64,000 nt of DNA from Meghimatium bilineatum (taxonomy: Eukaryota; Mollusca; Gastropoda; Stylommatophora; Philomycidae): NCBI GenBank assembly GCA_034231615.1, contig CM067298.1, positions 53,162,883-53,226,882 of the forward strand. Direction: 5' to 3'. Each line of letters opens with the position of its first letter. Position 1 is the first letter of the stretch. Shown piece by piece: positions 11,271 to 22,634 of this stretch. Under the pieces are notes generated by a model. It ran no database searches. It was given only the letters and a program-made list of their open reading frames with translations, and was not told where the DNA came from. A program made the translations under genes and the position numbers.

Positions 11271-12370
11271 TCTTCTTCTTTCGTTCACTTAAACATGTCT
11301 ATATCTGTAATTCTGTCTCCTTAATAAAACTCACTGTCCTCTGTAGTTCATACAGTGTCCCATAGAGCTTTGATTCCAGTGTTGTTTCCTCTGGCCAATA
11401 TGTCTGCCTCAGCGTTTCATGCTAAAAACACTCTTGAAGTATATGTTTGGCACTCTGTGCTGCCTGTCCACATGTACACATGGCCGTGTTGCCAATCTTG
11501 AACTTTGTATACATGTGACTGCGGAGTCGGTTGTGTCCTGTTCTGAGACGTAGAATTATAACTTTTTTTGTGATCTGTTCATAATATGATAGTCATCTTG
11601 TGTTTGTGTTTGTGGCTTTCTTATTGATTTGATCATCTGTTTTTTTCTGATGGTAGGTGATTGGTATATCTGGTTGGTCTTCGGCAGCACCTTCCTTAGC
11701 CAGTTAGTCTGCTTTTTCATTTCCTGGTATTCCACAGTGAGAGGGTATCCACCGCATGGTTACCCTATACTTGTAAGACAATTCGCTAAGTAGTTTTTCC
11801 AAGTCTGTTAGTTTTCCAGACTGGAGAGCTTGAAGCACTGACCTTGCATCTGTCCGGAATACCACAGGCTGTAGGCCAGAGTTGGAGTTCAGCAGTTTTT
11901 TAGCTGCCACACTAATTGCCTGGATTTCTGCATCATAATTATTGCAGAATTTTCCTGTCGGTGTTCTGATTGTATCACTAGGCTTGTGTGGATATTCTAT
12001 ATATACACCTGCACCTCCATTCCTCACATCATTCTGTGCTGACCCATCTGTGTACACTCTGACCCATATATCTTGTGGATATTCCTCATCCAGGAAACTG
12101 AGGGTGACTGTCATTCGCTGCACACTGTTCTGTTCATCCTCGCTTAGTATTCCTTTCACATGGATATGAATGTATATTGGCATTCCATGGCTTTCACTCA
12201 ACAAGGTTATTTCTGGTACAGACCTTAAGGGGCTGACAACTTCAGGTAGGTCTGTAAGTTGTCTACGTAGTCGTTTAGCTTGATGGATAAAGCTGCTTCT
12301 TTTCAGTCGCCCCATTGCTAGATTTTGGAATCTTTCCTTCATTGGATGACTTGGCATCGAGGCCAGCACC
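11270..12370 (-). pseudogene. Jockey-like LINE, RNase H domain and tail
   Basis: The minus-strand frame at 12369-11704 is open for 221 codons and encodes an RNase H domain: YTDGSAQNDVRNGGAG (first catalytic Asp), YDAEIQAI (Glu), FRTDARSVLQAL (Asp) and IPSHCGIPGNEKAD (last motif). Below 11704 the Cys-rich tail continues with stops and frameshifts. This is the 3' end of an RT-RNase H LINE; the RT part is missing. The RNase H stretch itself is intact, unlike the copy at 24.4-25.1 kb. Confidence 0.8.
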
Positions 12371-12384
12371 GTGAAGTGGTGATG

Positions 12385-12640
12385 GGGCTTAGTTCAGCCA
12401 TCAGGGGCTGGAAACTAAGACTGGTCGGGCAGTCCCACTCGAGCAGGACCATAGTCCTGCCCATGTAAGCAGAGTGCTGAAGACGGAGGCATCCAGCCAA
12501 AAGGCGCACAGATAATCAGGATGCCACGCACAAAACACAATATCGCAGCTAAGATGTACGCTATAAAACAATGAACTTCGTTCTCCGAACTACATAAAGC
12601 TGATCAGGAGTCTGAGAACGAACGCAGAAGAACAAGAGCG
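12385..12640 (+). repeat. Dispersed repeat D head joined to SINE A-type 3' half
   Basis: 12385-12545 matches 55826-55985 (GGAAACTAAGACTGGTCGGG, AGCAGGACCATAGTCCTGCC, AGGCGCACAG). It runs on into a SINE-like 3' half ending GAACGAACGCAGAAGAACAA. Either a third SINE head type or a LINE 5' region captured next to a SINE. Confidence 0.55.
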
Positions 12641-12879
12641 AAATTGGATCATGTCCGCGGATGAAAGAAGAGCACCATTACCATAAGAGTACCACCAATG
12701 CAACAGAAAACCTTAGTAGATGACATGCCGTTATATTGAGACTCTCTTATGGAAGCTTTGTAGCATGTCATCTATACAATTATAGACCCTCTCTGAGTAG
12801 GTCTCTTTAAATAGTCACTGCACTAAGCCGAAAGCTGAAATCTCCTTGGTATGAAAGAAAGCTCAGAAAAACCATCTCA

Positions 12880-13085
12880 CTGTACATAGGAAGCAAGAAA
12901 TTTGGTTTGAAATGTGGTGTCGCTAGAAAGGAGCAGTTTTCGTGGGCAAGAAAGAATGATGGTCAATCAACTGCGTACTGGGACCATCAGCCAGCGTGTA
13001 ATGGCGGCTACACTCATGGAGAGATCTGAGCATCTATGGACTTGTCCGGAGTGCAGTGATGATGATCCAACGACTAACTAACTAG
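12880..13085 (+). mobile_element. RNase H LINE 3' end remnant
   Basis: Reads KFGLKCGVARKEQF in plus frame, then a frameshifted version of the MMVNQ...GTVSRNVMADTL segment seen better at 36.9 kb. It ends GATCCAACGACTAACTAACT, the family's AACT-type 3' tail. Only the last 200 bp are kept. Confidence 0.7.
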
Positions 13086-13328
13086 CTATAGGAAGCAAGA
13101 GTTCTCACGATTCCTGGGGATCTCAAAAACACAAACCATAATGTTACTTAAAAAAATTATTATAATAATAAAATATTGTGATGCAAACAAGGTAATAATG
13201 AAACATGAAGATCACAAAACACAGATTTATTACACATACATATTTTTATCAAAATTATTCCTTGATGACCCATATATATATTTAAGCTTACATATGGGAC
13301 TGTCTGACCATCATGTAATAATGAACAT

Positions 13329-13512
13329 GCGCACGCACGCACACACACACACACACGCATGTGTGTATCTATGTGTGTGTGTGTATGCGTGTATGTATGT
13401 ATGCGTATGTATGTATGTATGTATGTATGTATGTATGTATGTATGTATGTATGTATGTATGTATGTATGTATGTATGTATGTATGTATGTATGTATGTAT
13501 GTATGTATATAT
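13329..13512. repeat. CA/GT and (TATG)n microsatellite
   Basis: An ACAC run, then GTGT, then about 28 uninterrupted TATG units to 13508. The open frames across it on both strands (repeated YVCM-type peptides) are products of the 4-bp repeat. Confidence 0.97.
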
Positions 13513-13639
13513 GAGAATAGGGGGAACCTCGTGGAAATATAAGAAAACGAACAAAAAAACTTTTAATACTTTGTATGAAAAAAAAGAACTATTAAAGAAA
13601 TAAAGATAAAATAAATAATGTAGTTTGAACATATTAAAA

Positions 13640-13835
13640 GACATGACACCTTATTGCAGACCTTACTGGATTGAGGGGAGGCGAGCAAGGGTATGCAGAA
13701 ATACAAGTGGGAGAGAAATATCACGAGATTGACAGGTTACAGTCTGGCAGAGTGCATAACTAAGGCAAAAGAAAGGGGATGTTGGAGGTCCGTTGCAGCC
13801 AACTTTCGTCGTGAAGATGGCACATCATGATGAAG
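13640..13835 (+). mobile_element. LINE C-terminal tail remnant
   Basis: Plus-frame peptides with stops match the C-terminal end KWESNITR...LAECI-x-K-x-R found at 38.84-39.18 kb on the minus strand. Here it reads KWERNITRLTGYSLAECITK. 5'-truncated. Confidence 0.65.
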
Positions 13836-14500
13836 AACGATGACTGATATGCACATAGGTGCCCAGTCTCTCCCAGCAAATGTCAAAGGGTATGCATGTT
13901 AATTGTTCCTGTGTTTCGCTGGGTAAGTACGCTCCCCATTTTACCCTGTGTGGCTCCAGCGGTACTATCTATGTTTCTTCAACGCAGAATGAGGTACAAA
14001 GGGCAGAAACCAGAGCTCATTTTTCAGAATAATCTGTGAGTATGTTATAATCACCATTACCAACGCATATCAATCAAAGAGTAAAGAAATATGCAAGAAA
14101 AGTGATTTTGATTTCATGGGACGTCAAATGTATCATAATGAAAAGTTACCTGCCTCAATGCAAGACGACTAAAGGCCAGTGGTACGTTGATCTCCATACC
14201 AAACTTACCAAACTTAAAAAGACTGACCAGAAAACGAGGAATAACTCGCACTCAAATTATGCTCTTGATTCAAAACAATGCACCTTCCCATAAAGCATGG
14301 CTTGCGTTGCAAACAGTCAACGATTTGAATATTTAAATTATTCCACACCCATCATATTCTCTAGATTTGAATATTGAAATTATTCCACACCCATCATATT
14401 CTCCAGATTTTGGCTCTATATGTCTTTTTCCTTTTAGAAAATCTTACCGGTGAAAGAAAATAATTTTGATAGTTAAGATGTCGTACTGGCTTGTCTTCTT
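13835..14500. other. No gene seen; short direct duplication
   Basis: Contains a LINE-like scrap near 13975 (CGCAGAATGAGGTACAAAGG, minus, like the 31.56 kb tail). A 43-bp direct repeat around 14313-14406 includes ATTCCACACCCATCATATTC twice. Otherwise no recognisable content. Confidence 0.45.
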
Positions 14501-14945
14501 CTTCTCGTTCGGAGTTTGACATGTCTACACAGCAAGTCCTGTTTTCTTAATAAATGCTGCTGTATTTGAAAGCTCCTCAGTGCTCCCATACATTTTTCTG
14601 TGGATATCCATCTCTGTAGGCCACTGTTCTTCCTTTAACTGGTTTAGTGTATTGCAGTCTTGCAGGATATGTTCAGCTGTCTGTTCTGCCTGCCCACAAA
14701 GGCACAGTGGTGATGGGATCAATCTTAGTCTATTTAAGTGGCTGTTTAATCTGTTGTGTCCTGTTCTGAGGCGGAAGATAATAATCTGCTCTGCTCTGTT
14801 GAGATAGTGGTAATTGTCTTTTGGGTGGTCGACTTTCCTGATGGCTTTGATGAGGGTCTTCTTTTCTTGGTAGGCGATTTCTTGGTCTTTTTGTTCCTGT
14901 GTTGTTCCATCCTTTGCCAGTCTTTGCCATGCCTGGAGAAGAAGC
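14500..14945 (-). pseudogene. Jockey-like LINE ORF2 C-terminus
   Basis: Minus-strand open frame of about 135 codons inside a 185-codon frame. It includes RLAKDGTTQEQKDQEIAYQE, IIIFRLRTGHNRLNSHLNRL and then SPLCLCGQAEQTAEHILQDC, the Cys/His end typical of RT-RNase H LINEs. Upstream (above 14945) the frame runs by chance into an hAT remnant on the other strand, so the N-terminal 45 codons do not belong to it. Confidence 0.82.
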
Positions 14946-14949
14946 CGCA

Positions 14950-15513
14950 GATGCCGGGTTAAGCTACAGAAATGAACTTTGGTTGGAAATATGCGCTTCC
15001 ATGGACAGAGTGAATCAGGAGAGTTCAACAAGAATTGCACAAATGCATGAGGTTGCTGACAAGTTTGGCTTTCTTTCTCCAAAGCAACTGTTAGACGATC
15101 GAGTCGACATTGATCTTCATAACGCTCCTTTATGATGACATCGACAAGGATGAATTTTTACTCGAGAGAAAGTGACTAATGAATTTTGTCGCAGCACCTT
15201 CGGTCTTGAACTTAAAGGACCAAGGGCCTCTGGAATTACTTGTCTTTATTCACAAACATCAGCTTTCCCATTCAGTACCCAACATTGTCTTTTACTGTGT
15301 ATGTTCCTAACTCTAGGAGTTAGTATAGCTACACGTGAAAGAAGTTTCTTCAAACTCAAATTAATCAAAAACTATCGCAGTTCAACTATGAACAACTTGA
15401 GATTAAACAACCTCTCAATTATATCAATCGAACATGAGCTGGTCAATGATGTGAGCTTCGACACAGTCATTAATAACTTCTCTAGTCAAAAAGCTCGCAA
15501 AGTGAATTTGTAA
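14950..15513 (+). pseudogene. hAT transposase C-terminal remnant
   Basis: Plus-strand peptides: HEVADKFGFLSPKQLL, then LFLCMFLTLGVSIATRERSF-like sequence continuing FKLKLIKNYRSSTMNNLRLN and SIEHELVNDVSFDTVI. The pattern LxxPVSxAxxERSFSxLKxIKNYxRSTM-x-x-RL is the C-terminal dimerisation domain of hAT transposases of the ZMYM/DUF4371 type. At least two frames are needed, so it is broken. Nothing N-terminal remains. Confidence 0.82.
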
Positions 15514-16022
15514 TTTTAAATTTACATTTTAAAATTTATTTCTATCTTTGTTAAATGTGGATAAAATCGATAATATTAATAAACTTGTAAAATTTTACTC
15601 GGAATTTTTAAAATCAATTTCAGGCAGGTGGGGGGTCAAAATATTCATCGCACCGGGCTGCAATTACCCTATGCACGCCGCTGTCCAGAGGTGAAAGAAG
15701 GAAAAGTAAATGTTTTGGAAAGTCACGAAGATCACACAATCAACATCTGACCGGGACTCTGAGTCTACATACACTGGGATGTCTACTGGAGCGGAGGGCG
15801 GAGCACTTATGGGAATGTCCCGCCTGCTGTGAAGCCAATTTCTAATCAAGAATCAAGAACTAAAATCGACTGGTTCGAAGAAATGCATAGACTTGTACAT
15901 CCCTTGTGACATGAAAAAAATTTGTCAGTGATTGTGAAAGACTGGACGAAAATAAATTTGCCGCCCTCCCGATGATGCCGCCCGGGGCGGTCCGCACCTC
16001 CGCCCCCGCCTCGCTACGCCAC
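15514..16022 (+). mobile_element. Probable hAT 3' end and adjoining dispersed repeat
   Basis: Follows the transposase remnant without a break. It includes a segment (15720-15850) shared in antisense with 48180-48300 (GACTCTGAGTCTACATACAC-like; GGCGGAGCACTTATGGGAAT) and a GC-rich end, CCGCCCGGGGCGGTCCGCAC, near 15980. I infer this is the element's 3' untranslated end; the terminal inverted repeat is not proven. Confidence 0.45.
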
Positions 16023-16502
16023 TGCTAAGAAACAAAGATATTACACTAGAAACAAAGAAAGCGCTTTTCAACACCATTTTCTTACCAACATTGTGTTATC
16101 AGTGTCAAACTTGGACATTAGATTCTAGAACAATACATAAGATGAACACCACTGAAATGAAATGTGTGAGACGTATGATTGGAGTTAGCTTGAGAGACAA
16201 AATCAGGAATGAAGCACTAAGGAAACAATTAGGGATCAAGCCAACAATATAATACATACAGAAACAACAAGTTAAATGGTACGGCCACATAACCAGACAG
16301 AAAGAGCAAAGTATTATCCAAAAAACACTTAAACGATACGAAAACAGGAGACCTATAGGACGCCCTCGTAAAAGGTGGATAGATAGTGTATCAGAGACAC
16401 TCGGAAATATAACAGCAGAGGAGGCAAATAGAAGGGCAAAAGACCGTACACTCACTCTCCCCTCAACACCGAAAGGTACATGAGGACAGAAAGAAGAAGA
16501 AG
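16022..16502 (+). pseudogene. RTE-like LINE RT C-terminus
   Basis: Frame-broken plus-strand peptide: FNTIFLPTLCYQCQTWTLD-like start, MKCVRRMIGVSLRDKIRNEA, IQKQQVKWYGHITRQ and RRPIGRPRKRWIDSV. This is the usual thumb/C-terminal tail of RTE-class RTs. A related copy on the minus strand lies at 17.7-18.0 kb. Confidence 0.75.
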
Positions 16503-16725
16503 ACACATTCACCCATATACTTTACATATCATAAGTACACATTCACCCAAATACTTTACATATCATACTTGCACATTCACCCACATACTTTGCATATGTA
16601 AAGTATATGGGTGAATGTGTACTTATGATATGTAAAGTATATGGGTGCATGTGTATTTTTCATATGTAAAGTATATTGGTGAATGGGTATTTTTTATATA
16701 TAAAGTATATGGGTACATCTCGTAT
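16503..16725. repeat. Palindromic array of about 35-40-bp units
   Basis: Three units of ACACATTCACCCATATACTT type on the left are followed by three or four reverse-complement units (AAGTATATGGGTGAATGTGT) on the right. The centre is at CATATG, 16593-16598. Each arm is roughly 95-100 bp. It abuts the 3' end of a LINE remnant. Confidence 0.88.
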
Positions 16726-16744
16726 ATATATAGGAATATTAGTG

Positions 16745-17560
16745 TGTGTTAAAACCAACCCATTGCTTGATGGAGGAAAAATTATGTATATAAACATTGA
16801 AGTTGTTTTTTTAAAATTTAAATTTATTTATTTTTTAAATTAAAAAAAAAACAATTTGAAAAAGAAAGAAAACAAATTCCTCCACAGTGTCTACAAGACC
16901 ATCCAAACCTTTGGATGCCAACAGAAGATCCACAACCATCTATTTCCAGGAGGCGAACCAAGACCAACGAGCCTAACGCCAAACGCACCAAATACAACAA
17001 ACAAGTCCTTCTTAGGACTACATCCCAATCCCCCAATATTTTATTGTCCTTATAAGGACACGCAGACCAGACCCCATGTCAAATCACCAGTCCCTAACAG
17101 GACAACCCAGGCCAATACGCCACAATATTCGCCCCGATATAAATAAAGGAAAACTATTCCACAGTTGAAAGGGGCGTGTCAGACTCTAGACAGACAAATC
17201 CACCAACAAACAAACAAACAGTATTGAAACATATTTCTTTTTCTTTAGTATTGTGAAATAACTTAACAACTCCCCCCCCCCCCCCCCACTCCCCTTTCTA
17301 TTACTGTAGCTCTTAAAAAAACTGATTTATATGTTAAAATGCACATTTCTAATAGCCTACATTATGCAAGAAACCATGAATCTACGAGTTAATATTAGAG
17401 GAAGAAGCAATAATTTGTCTATTGTCTATCACTAGTTGGATAATAGGCAGAATATGCACACTTGCCGTTAAGCCTAGGGGTGGTGACTGTGAGCTTTAGT
17501 TGCCTATCCAAGGCCAGATAGACTTAGTCACCTTGGCTGTGTTGAATCCGTATTGGTTCA
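16745..17560. other. Unassigned stretch with A/T and C homopolymers
   Basis: Contains a 96-codon plus-strand open frame (16856-17146), Thr/Pro/Asn-rich, with no domain I recognise. I do not call it a gene. Also an AAAC run near 17208 and a poly-C tract at about 17271-17287. Confidence 0.4.
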
Positions 17561-18025
17561 GTGTTGTTTTTGACGTTAGCTAACCACCTTAATATGTCTT
17601 CCTCTGGCCTTGTATCAGGATCTTCTTTTGTTATAGGGCCTATGTTCTTGTTGGCAGTTGGTTACGGTTCATTCTCATACGGTGTCCAAATCATTTTATT
17701 TGTCGTTCTCGATGTATTCTGTGCATGGTCTTATAAGTCTTCTCCTGAGTTTATCGTTTCTCATTTTGTCTAGTTTTGTTACTCTTGTGACTTTTCTCAT
17801 GCATTTAATCTCACATGCAAGTTTTCTCTGCTGGACTACTGTCAGCTCCCATGTCTTACATTGATAGCAGAGTTTTGGCATAAAAATACTGTTTATCATC
17901 TGTCTCTTGATTTCTATCTTGAGCTTTGGGTTGAACAGTAATGGTAACATCTGGTATGTCTCTATGTATGTTTTCTGACCTCTTGTCTCGATCTTTCTAT
18001 GATGAGATGAGTTATTGAGCAATGA
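17560..18025 (-). pseudogene. RTE-like LINE RT C-terminus
   Basis: Minus-strand frame of 108 codons with LLFNPKLKIEIKRQMINSIF, MPKLCYQCKTWELTVVQQRK and IKCMRKVTRVTKLDKMRND. This is the same RT region as 16.02-16.5 kb on the other strand. It continues downstream with a decayed tail. 5'-truncated. Confidence 0.75.
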
Positions 18026-18389
18026 TAAGACATGTAAATAAGCCTGTAGATAAGAGGATGGTGTTGGGTTTGTGTGTTAAATCCCCCCCCCCCCCATTTA
18101 GGAAACCAGAACATGGCTTTTAGTACTAGGAATTTAGCCAAAAATGTGAGTAAATTCACCTCCTCTACTTTTAACGGTTTTTCACAAAAAGGCATCCTGT
18201 TTCTCACGAAAAAGGGGAAATTGCACACGAACATTTTTTTAAAGACCCCATTTTATACCCCCACCTCCCTTTTGCCGATAACGTATATATGTCTCTATGT
18301 AAAAATTAGCACATGAAAAGCAAGGCTTGTTATTCCTCGTTCCCGGTTGAACGAATTCAGACACTAATATGGATTTCATCAATGAACTA

Positions 18390-18665
18390 TATGCCATACT
18401 GTTGTCACCAGCCTTAAGACAGGATCGTAGAGATTTTCCGTCAGAACTCTTTCAGATAGCCTATATGCCATAGTTTTCTTTTTGTGGAATGGTACAGTGC
18501 GAAATTATGTAAAATATGTTCTACATTTTCAGGATATTGTACAAGGGTACATACTGATGTTACAAACTAACTTCAAACTTCCCGTACATATGTCGTTTGT
18601 GTCTATTGTGGCCTGTTCTAAAAATGATTATTAATTTCTTGATCGAGGCTGTAGATACATCTAAA
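18390..18665 (-). mobile_element. LINE tail remnant
   Basis: The minus-strand reading gives weak matches to the R-T-G-H-N-R...Cys-rich tail of Jockey-like ORF2 (CACAATAGACACAAACGACA, then the HILKM region). Frequent stops. Confidence 0.5.
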
Positions 18666-19630
18666 GTAAGGGGTGGGTTACCTATTTGTTTAAAAAATGG
18701 TCATTGTCTCATTTTCATTTAAATTCTCTCTCTTTTATTAGTTTTTTTAATAACCATTTTGCTAAAAATCATTATGGGGGGGGATGGGGGTTTACCTACC
18801 TTTTCCCTTAGTTCCCAGTACTAAAAATAATGTTATAATTTCATAAGGAGGGAGGAATGTTTGAACCATCTCCTTTATCTACAGACTTGATCACCTGTTT
18901 GGCTGCATGAGTGAGTTGAATTCTATTTCATGTTTATGGTGTTTCTGACTCCATTTCTGGAAACAATCTCTATCTATAAACCCGCAACCCGTCAGGGCCA
19001 CAGGAGTACCATATTGGATGCTTCAGCACACACAGTCCTCTAGCGATTTCTATCTTCAACGCTGCTGATGAGTGAGGACAAATCTTGTCCTGTCCATGTC
19101 TTTATTTGATATCCTCAGCTTCTCCCCTCTTCGATGGTTCCCTTCAGTATTGTTTAGGACAAGTTATTATGTCTGCATAATTGTCTAACCCACGATAGTT
19201 TTTTACGTCGTCTCTCTATTGAAAGCAATGGTTCTTGACAACATATTCTTGGCATCAGGGAACCGTCGAAAGAGAGAGAAGCAAAGGAGAGAAAAATAAA
19301 GACATGGAAATACAACATTAATATCTGGAAACAATACTGAATCTTCAATCGGTTATAAGATAATGATTAACTGATAGTAATCCAAACTCCTAGTAATATC
19401 TGATTTAATGAACACAACTAAAAGAAATTAACATTGGTCATATGTGGCAACTCCCGCAAAATGATCAATACTAGACGCAGAACAATAGGTGCGTCGTCAG
19501 TAAGAGTTTACCTTAAAGAAAAAAGGCAATTATGTGACATAAATGTGATGACATTTTGTGAAAAATCGTTAATGGGGCGGGGTTTACCCGTCGTTTGATG
19601 AAATTCATACAACTAAAAGCTCCTGGGTGT
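18665..19630. other. No gene recognised
   Basis: AT-rich sequence with G-rich and T-rich runs. No open frame with recognisable content. Confidence 0.4.
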
Positions 19631-19912
19631 TGCTGGGGCCGAAAGGGGAGCACAGAATAGCAACACTGTTTATCGTCCATGCATGTCGTAAGAGGCGACT
19701 AAGGAGGTTATGGGATGGAGTTGGCTGTCCCATCCCATATAGGGTCAGTGACCTAAAGCCATGCTGAAGTCGGATGTATCAGATGGAAAGGCGCAGATAT
19801 CGCAGCAATGCTGTAAACCATGACACAGCGCATTCCGTTCTCCGGACTACATCCTGCTAATCTGCAGGAGCTTCAGAACGAACGCAGAAGAAGAAGTAGA
19901 AGAAGAAGATAC
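19630..19912 (+). repeat. SINE family A, best copy
   Basis: Best-preserved copy in the window: GCCGAAAGGGGAGCACAGAA head, CATGCATGTCGTAAGAGGCG, GGGATGGAGTTGGCTGTCCC, CTCCGGACTACATCCTGCTA, and a tail of GAACGAACGCAGAAGAAGAA repeats. The tail is an (AGA)n-like simple repeat, as in many LINE-mobilised SINEs. Confidence 0.8.
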
Positions 19913-20189
19913 AACTAAAAGTTATGTTGTCCCAAGTGGGCAAGGTTGGGGGGAGGGGGGGAGGAGGGAGTTGAACACTTCGGACACGTTATAATGTGAT
20001 CTGACCTCATATTCAGTTATGTCCTACAGCATGTAGTAGCTAACTGTCCTGGTTATGTGTAAGTTGATAACCATTCATTTGATCCCTAAGTGACGCTCGC
20101 TTCTTTCATCTTCGCGCGTCACTCCCAAGTCCCAAGTCTTGTTCTAGTCATACACTCGGAGGAAGAAACAACCCATACATGCGCCTGTG

Positions 20190-20458
20190 TGTTGCCGGCG
20201 CACGAAAGGAAAACAATAGCAATACTGTTTACCTTCCATGCATGTCGAAAGAGGCAACTAAGGAGGTTATGGATATGGCTGACTATAGCATTCAATATAG
20301 GGTCAAAGTGACACAGAAGTCATGCTGAAGCTTGATGTTTCAGTATGAAAGATGCACATATCGCAGCTAAGCTGTAAACTATGACATAATGTATTATGCT
20401 TTCCAGATTACAGTCTGCTGACGTGCAATCCTTTGAGAATGAATGCTGAAGAAGAAGA
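20190..20458 (+). repeat. SINE copy, family A
   Basis: Colinear with the 19.63 kb copy from CGCACGAAAGGAAAACAATA to GAATGCTGAAGAAGAAGAAA, with more substitutions. Confidence 0.72.
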
Positions 20459-20864
20459 AACTACATCTTCCAACTGATCTAACTTCTTTATTGGATTCAA
20501 AATATCAGCACGTTTCATTGAACTTGACCTATTTCCATGCTGGCAAGTCTGTCTGCTCTTACTTCTCCATAACATCCGCTTGTCCAGGCAGAGAAGTGAA
20601 AGTAACTCTTTTCAGCACAGACCTTGTAAGCGGCCCGCAACCTCTGTATATATTTCGATTGAATTTTTCAAAATATACTAAAAGAATTAGTGAGAAAGCA
20701 GACACCTGTATAATTTTAAAATCTCCGGCAATATCATTGTCCTGGGCACCATCATCACTTCCATCGTCATACTACTAGTGGTTATTCTGAAAGCACCACT
20801 TTTTCCCTATTACACTGCCCTCTACATGTGAATGTAAATGTACTGTGTCGAATAACGGCCCACC

Positions 20865-21500
20865 ATTATCATCATCATCATCAGGTGCCATGCCGGCTGG
20901 CTTAGGCGATCATGGTTCACCACAATTCTCTATTTCAGCATTATGTATCAAAATCGTTGTTGTTTCCCTGCCGTGACAGGTTGTCAAACTGTCTAATATT
21001 TTCACACGTTGCCACCTCTGTCTCTGTTGCTTTCAATATTGCCTGTTGGGACTATGTTCTCCAAACCTCCCTGTCTCATGAAGTGGCCAAAATATGAAGA
21101 TTTGCCATTTTCTTATATTATTGATTAAGGTCCGTTACGCATTTGACTCTCTCAACACCTCCACATTAGATTTTCTGGCTAGTCCATGGTATTCTCAGCA
21201 TCCTTCTGTAGAACCACATCTCTATTGCCCCTAATTTCCCACTTTCCTGTATGTTTCCCACCAGTGTAGACAATACTATTTCCATCTGATAAATTGTGAC
21301 TGAGGGTCTAGAGACCTTTGAATATATCTGAACGTGAATGTCATTGTCACGTTTCTTGGAAAGTGTGATGCCTGCACGAGTGGAAGTTGTACACTTCATA
21401 GTATTGCTTTCCCAATCTTCTCGATTCTTCATAGCCCTTTGGTTAAGTAAAATATATCTCTTATGATATATGTACGCCTTTTTCAACCGCGGATGATAGT
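20865..21500 (-). pseudogene. LINE RT C-terminal remnant
   Basis: The minus frame includes GKLGAIEMWFYRRMLRIPWT, a signature of the RT tail in CR1/RTE-type elements, after RAGITLSKKRDNDIHVQIY-like sequence. The region down to 20865 is a decayed continuation of the same tail. No RT catalytic motif. Confidence 0.7.
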
Positions 21501-21559
21501 CCAATTTAGTTATATCAGAGCTTTGCAACCATCACAAAATAGTGGAGGTCGCAGTTCTG

Positions 21560-22285
21560 GTAATCCAGTCATCACAATCTCTGCAGTTCTGGTAATCCAG
21601 TCATCACAATCTCTGAAGTGAGTGTCATTAAGTACTTCATGAATGATAAAACTTGCTAGCACTATGTCTGCTAATGTGCAGAGCATTTTTACATGTTAAC
21701 ATTGCGTTGTGATAATTCTCTGACACGCAACCTCGTGATCACGGGGCAGATTATCGCATAAATCCAATATTTAATGCTCGCACTCTTCCATTTTGCACAT
21801 TAAGCCTTAATTTATTAATTGTATATGCACATTTATGAGTATTATTTCTAACATCGCGTCATGACCTTTATTATTGTAAGTAATTTTTCCAGTTAGTACC
21901 AAACGATTGGTGAGGGCGTTTTATTTTATTTAGTATTTCTGTTGTGTTGACTTTTTTTTTTTAAATTTAGGACTTTGGTCGTAACGTAGAAATTGTCTCT
22001 ATCTTTATGATTTATTTCAATTTATACTATTTTTATAACATGTATTTCCTTATCCATACCACTGGTTATTTTTGTTACTGTGGACCGTGTTTTTAAAAAA
22101 AACAATTAGGCATTCTCTGGCATTCGGTTATAAGATTGATGGTAGGCGTATTGCCTCACACTTTTCTTTCATCACTGGTCGTCACACAAAATAACGTGAC
22201 CCTTCTTTTTAAAACATGTTGTCAACATGTTTTAATGTCTCTGTGATTTTAGTTTCTTCATACAGTTGATCCATTCAAGTTTATA
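21560..22285. other. No gene recognised
   Basis: AT-rich. A 45-bp near-direct duplication at 21550-21620 (GCAGTTCTGGTAATCCAGTC twice) follows a piece of dispersed repeat E (21480-21555). Nothing else seen. Confidence 0.4.
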
Positions 22286-22289
22286 ATCT

Positions 22290-22560
22290 ATGATGTTAAC
22301 TTTCAATTTCGTAATTTGTTTTAGGTATGTGTATTTGTGGGAAACCTATATCGGACATGTACTTAGATTGAATAAAAACAGACATAAACTACAAGCATTA
22401 AATGGGTACACCAGATGGCAAAAGGAAAAGAGAAAGACCAAGGGAAACTCTCCGCAGAGTAACCATCAAAAGGGTATGATCATGGGTCTCAAGAACATAA
22501 AAGACTTACACGGAGTAGCATCACATCGAATTGTAGAGCTCTAGTTTCTGCCCTATTCGC
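22290..22560 (+). mobile_element. LINE C-terminal tail remnant
   Basis: The plus frame reads YIGHVLRLNKNRHKLQALNG, then frameshifts to a G-K-R-K-R-x-R-P-R-E-T-L-R-R like stretch, ending near CCTATTCGCCGCTGAAGGAA. The same tail type lies at 31.56 kb on the minus strand. Confidence 0.68.
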
Positions 22561-22634
22561 CGCTGAAGGAACATATATATATATATAGACTTATGGGGAT
22601 GATAGCATTGAGTCTGTAATATTATTTCCCAGTT

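Noticed and set aside
11704..12369. Possible host RNase H gene (221-codon open frame)
   Set aside because: Continues into a LINE-type Cys-rich tail, matches the dead copy at 24.4-25.1 kb, and lacks introns or a host context.
13141..13644. Open frames across (TATG)n and (CA)n on both strands
   Set aside because: Simple 4-bp repeat; peptides are YVCM or HTYI repeats.
16856..17146. 96-codon Pro/Thr/Asn-rich plus frame
   Set aside because: No domain, composition driven by a C/A-rich strand, no support for a promoter or splicing.
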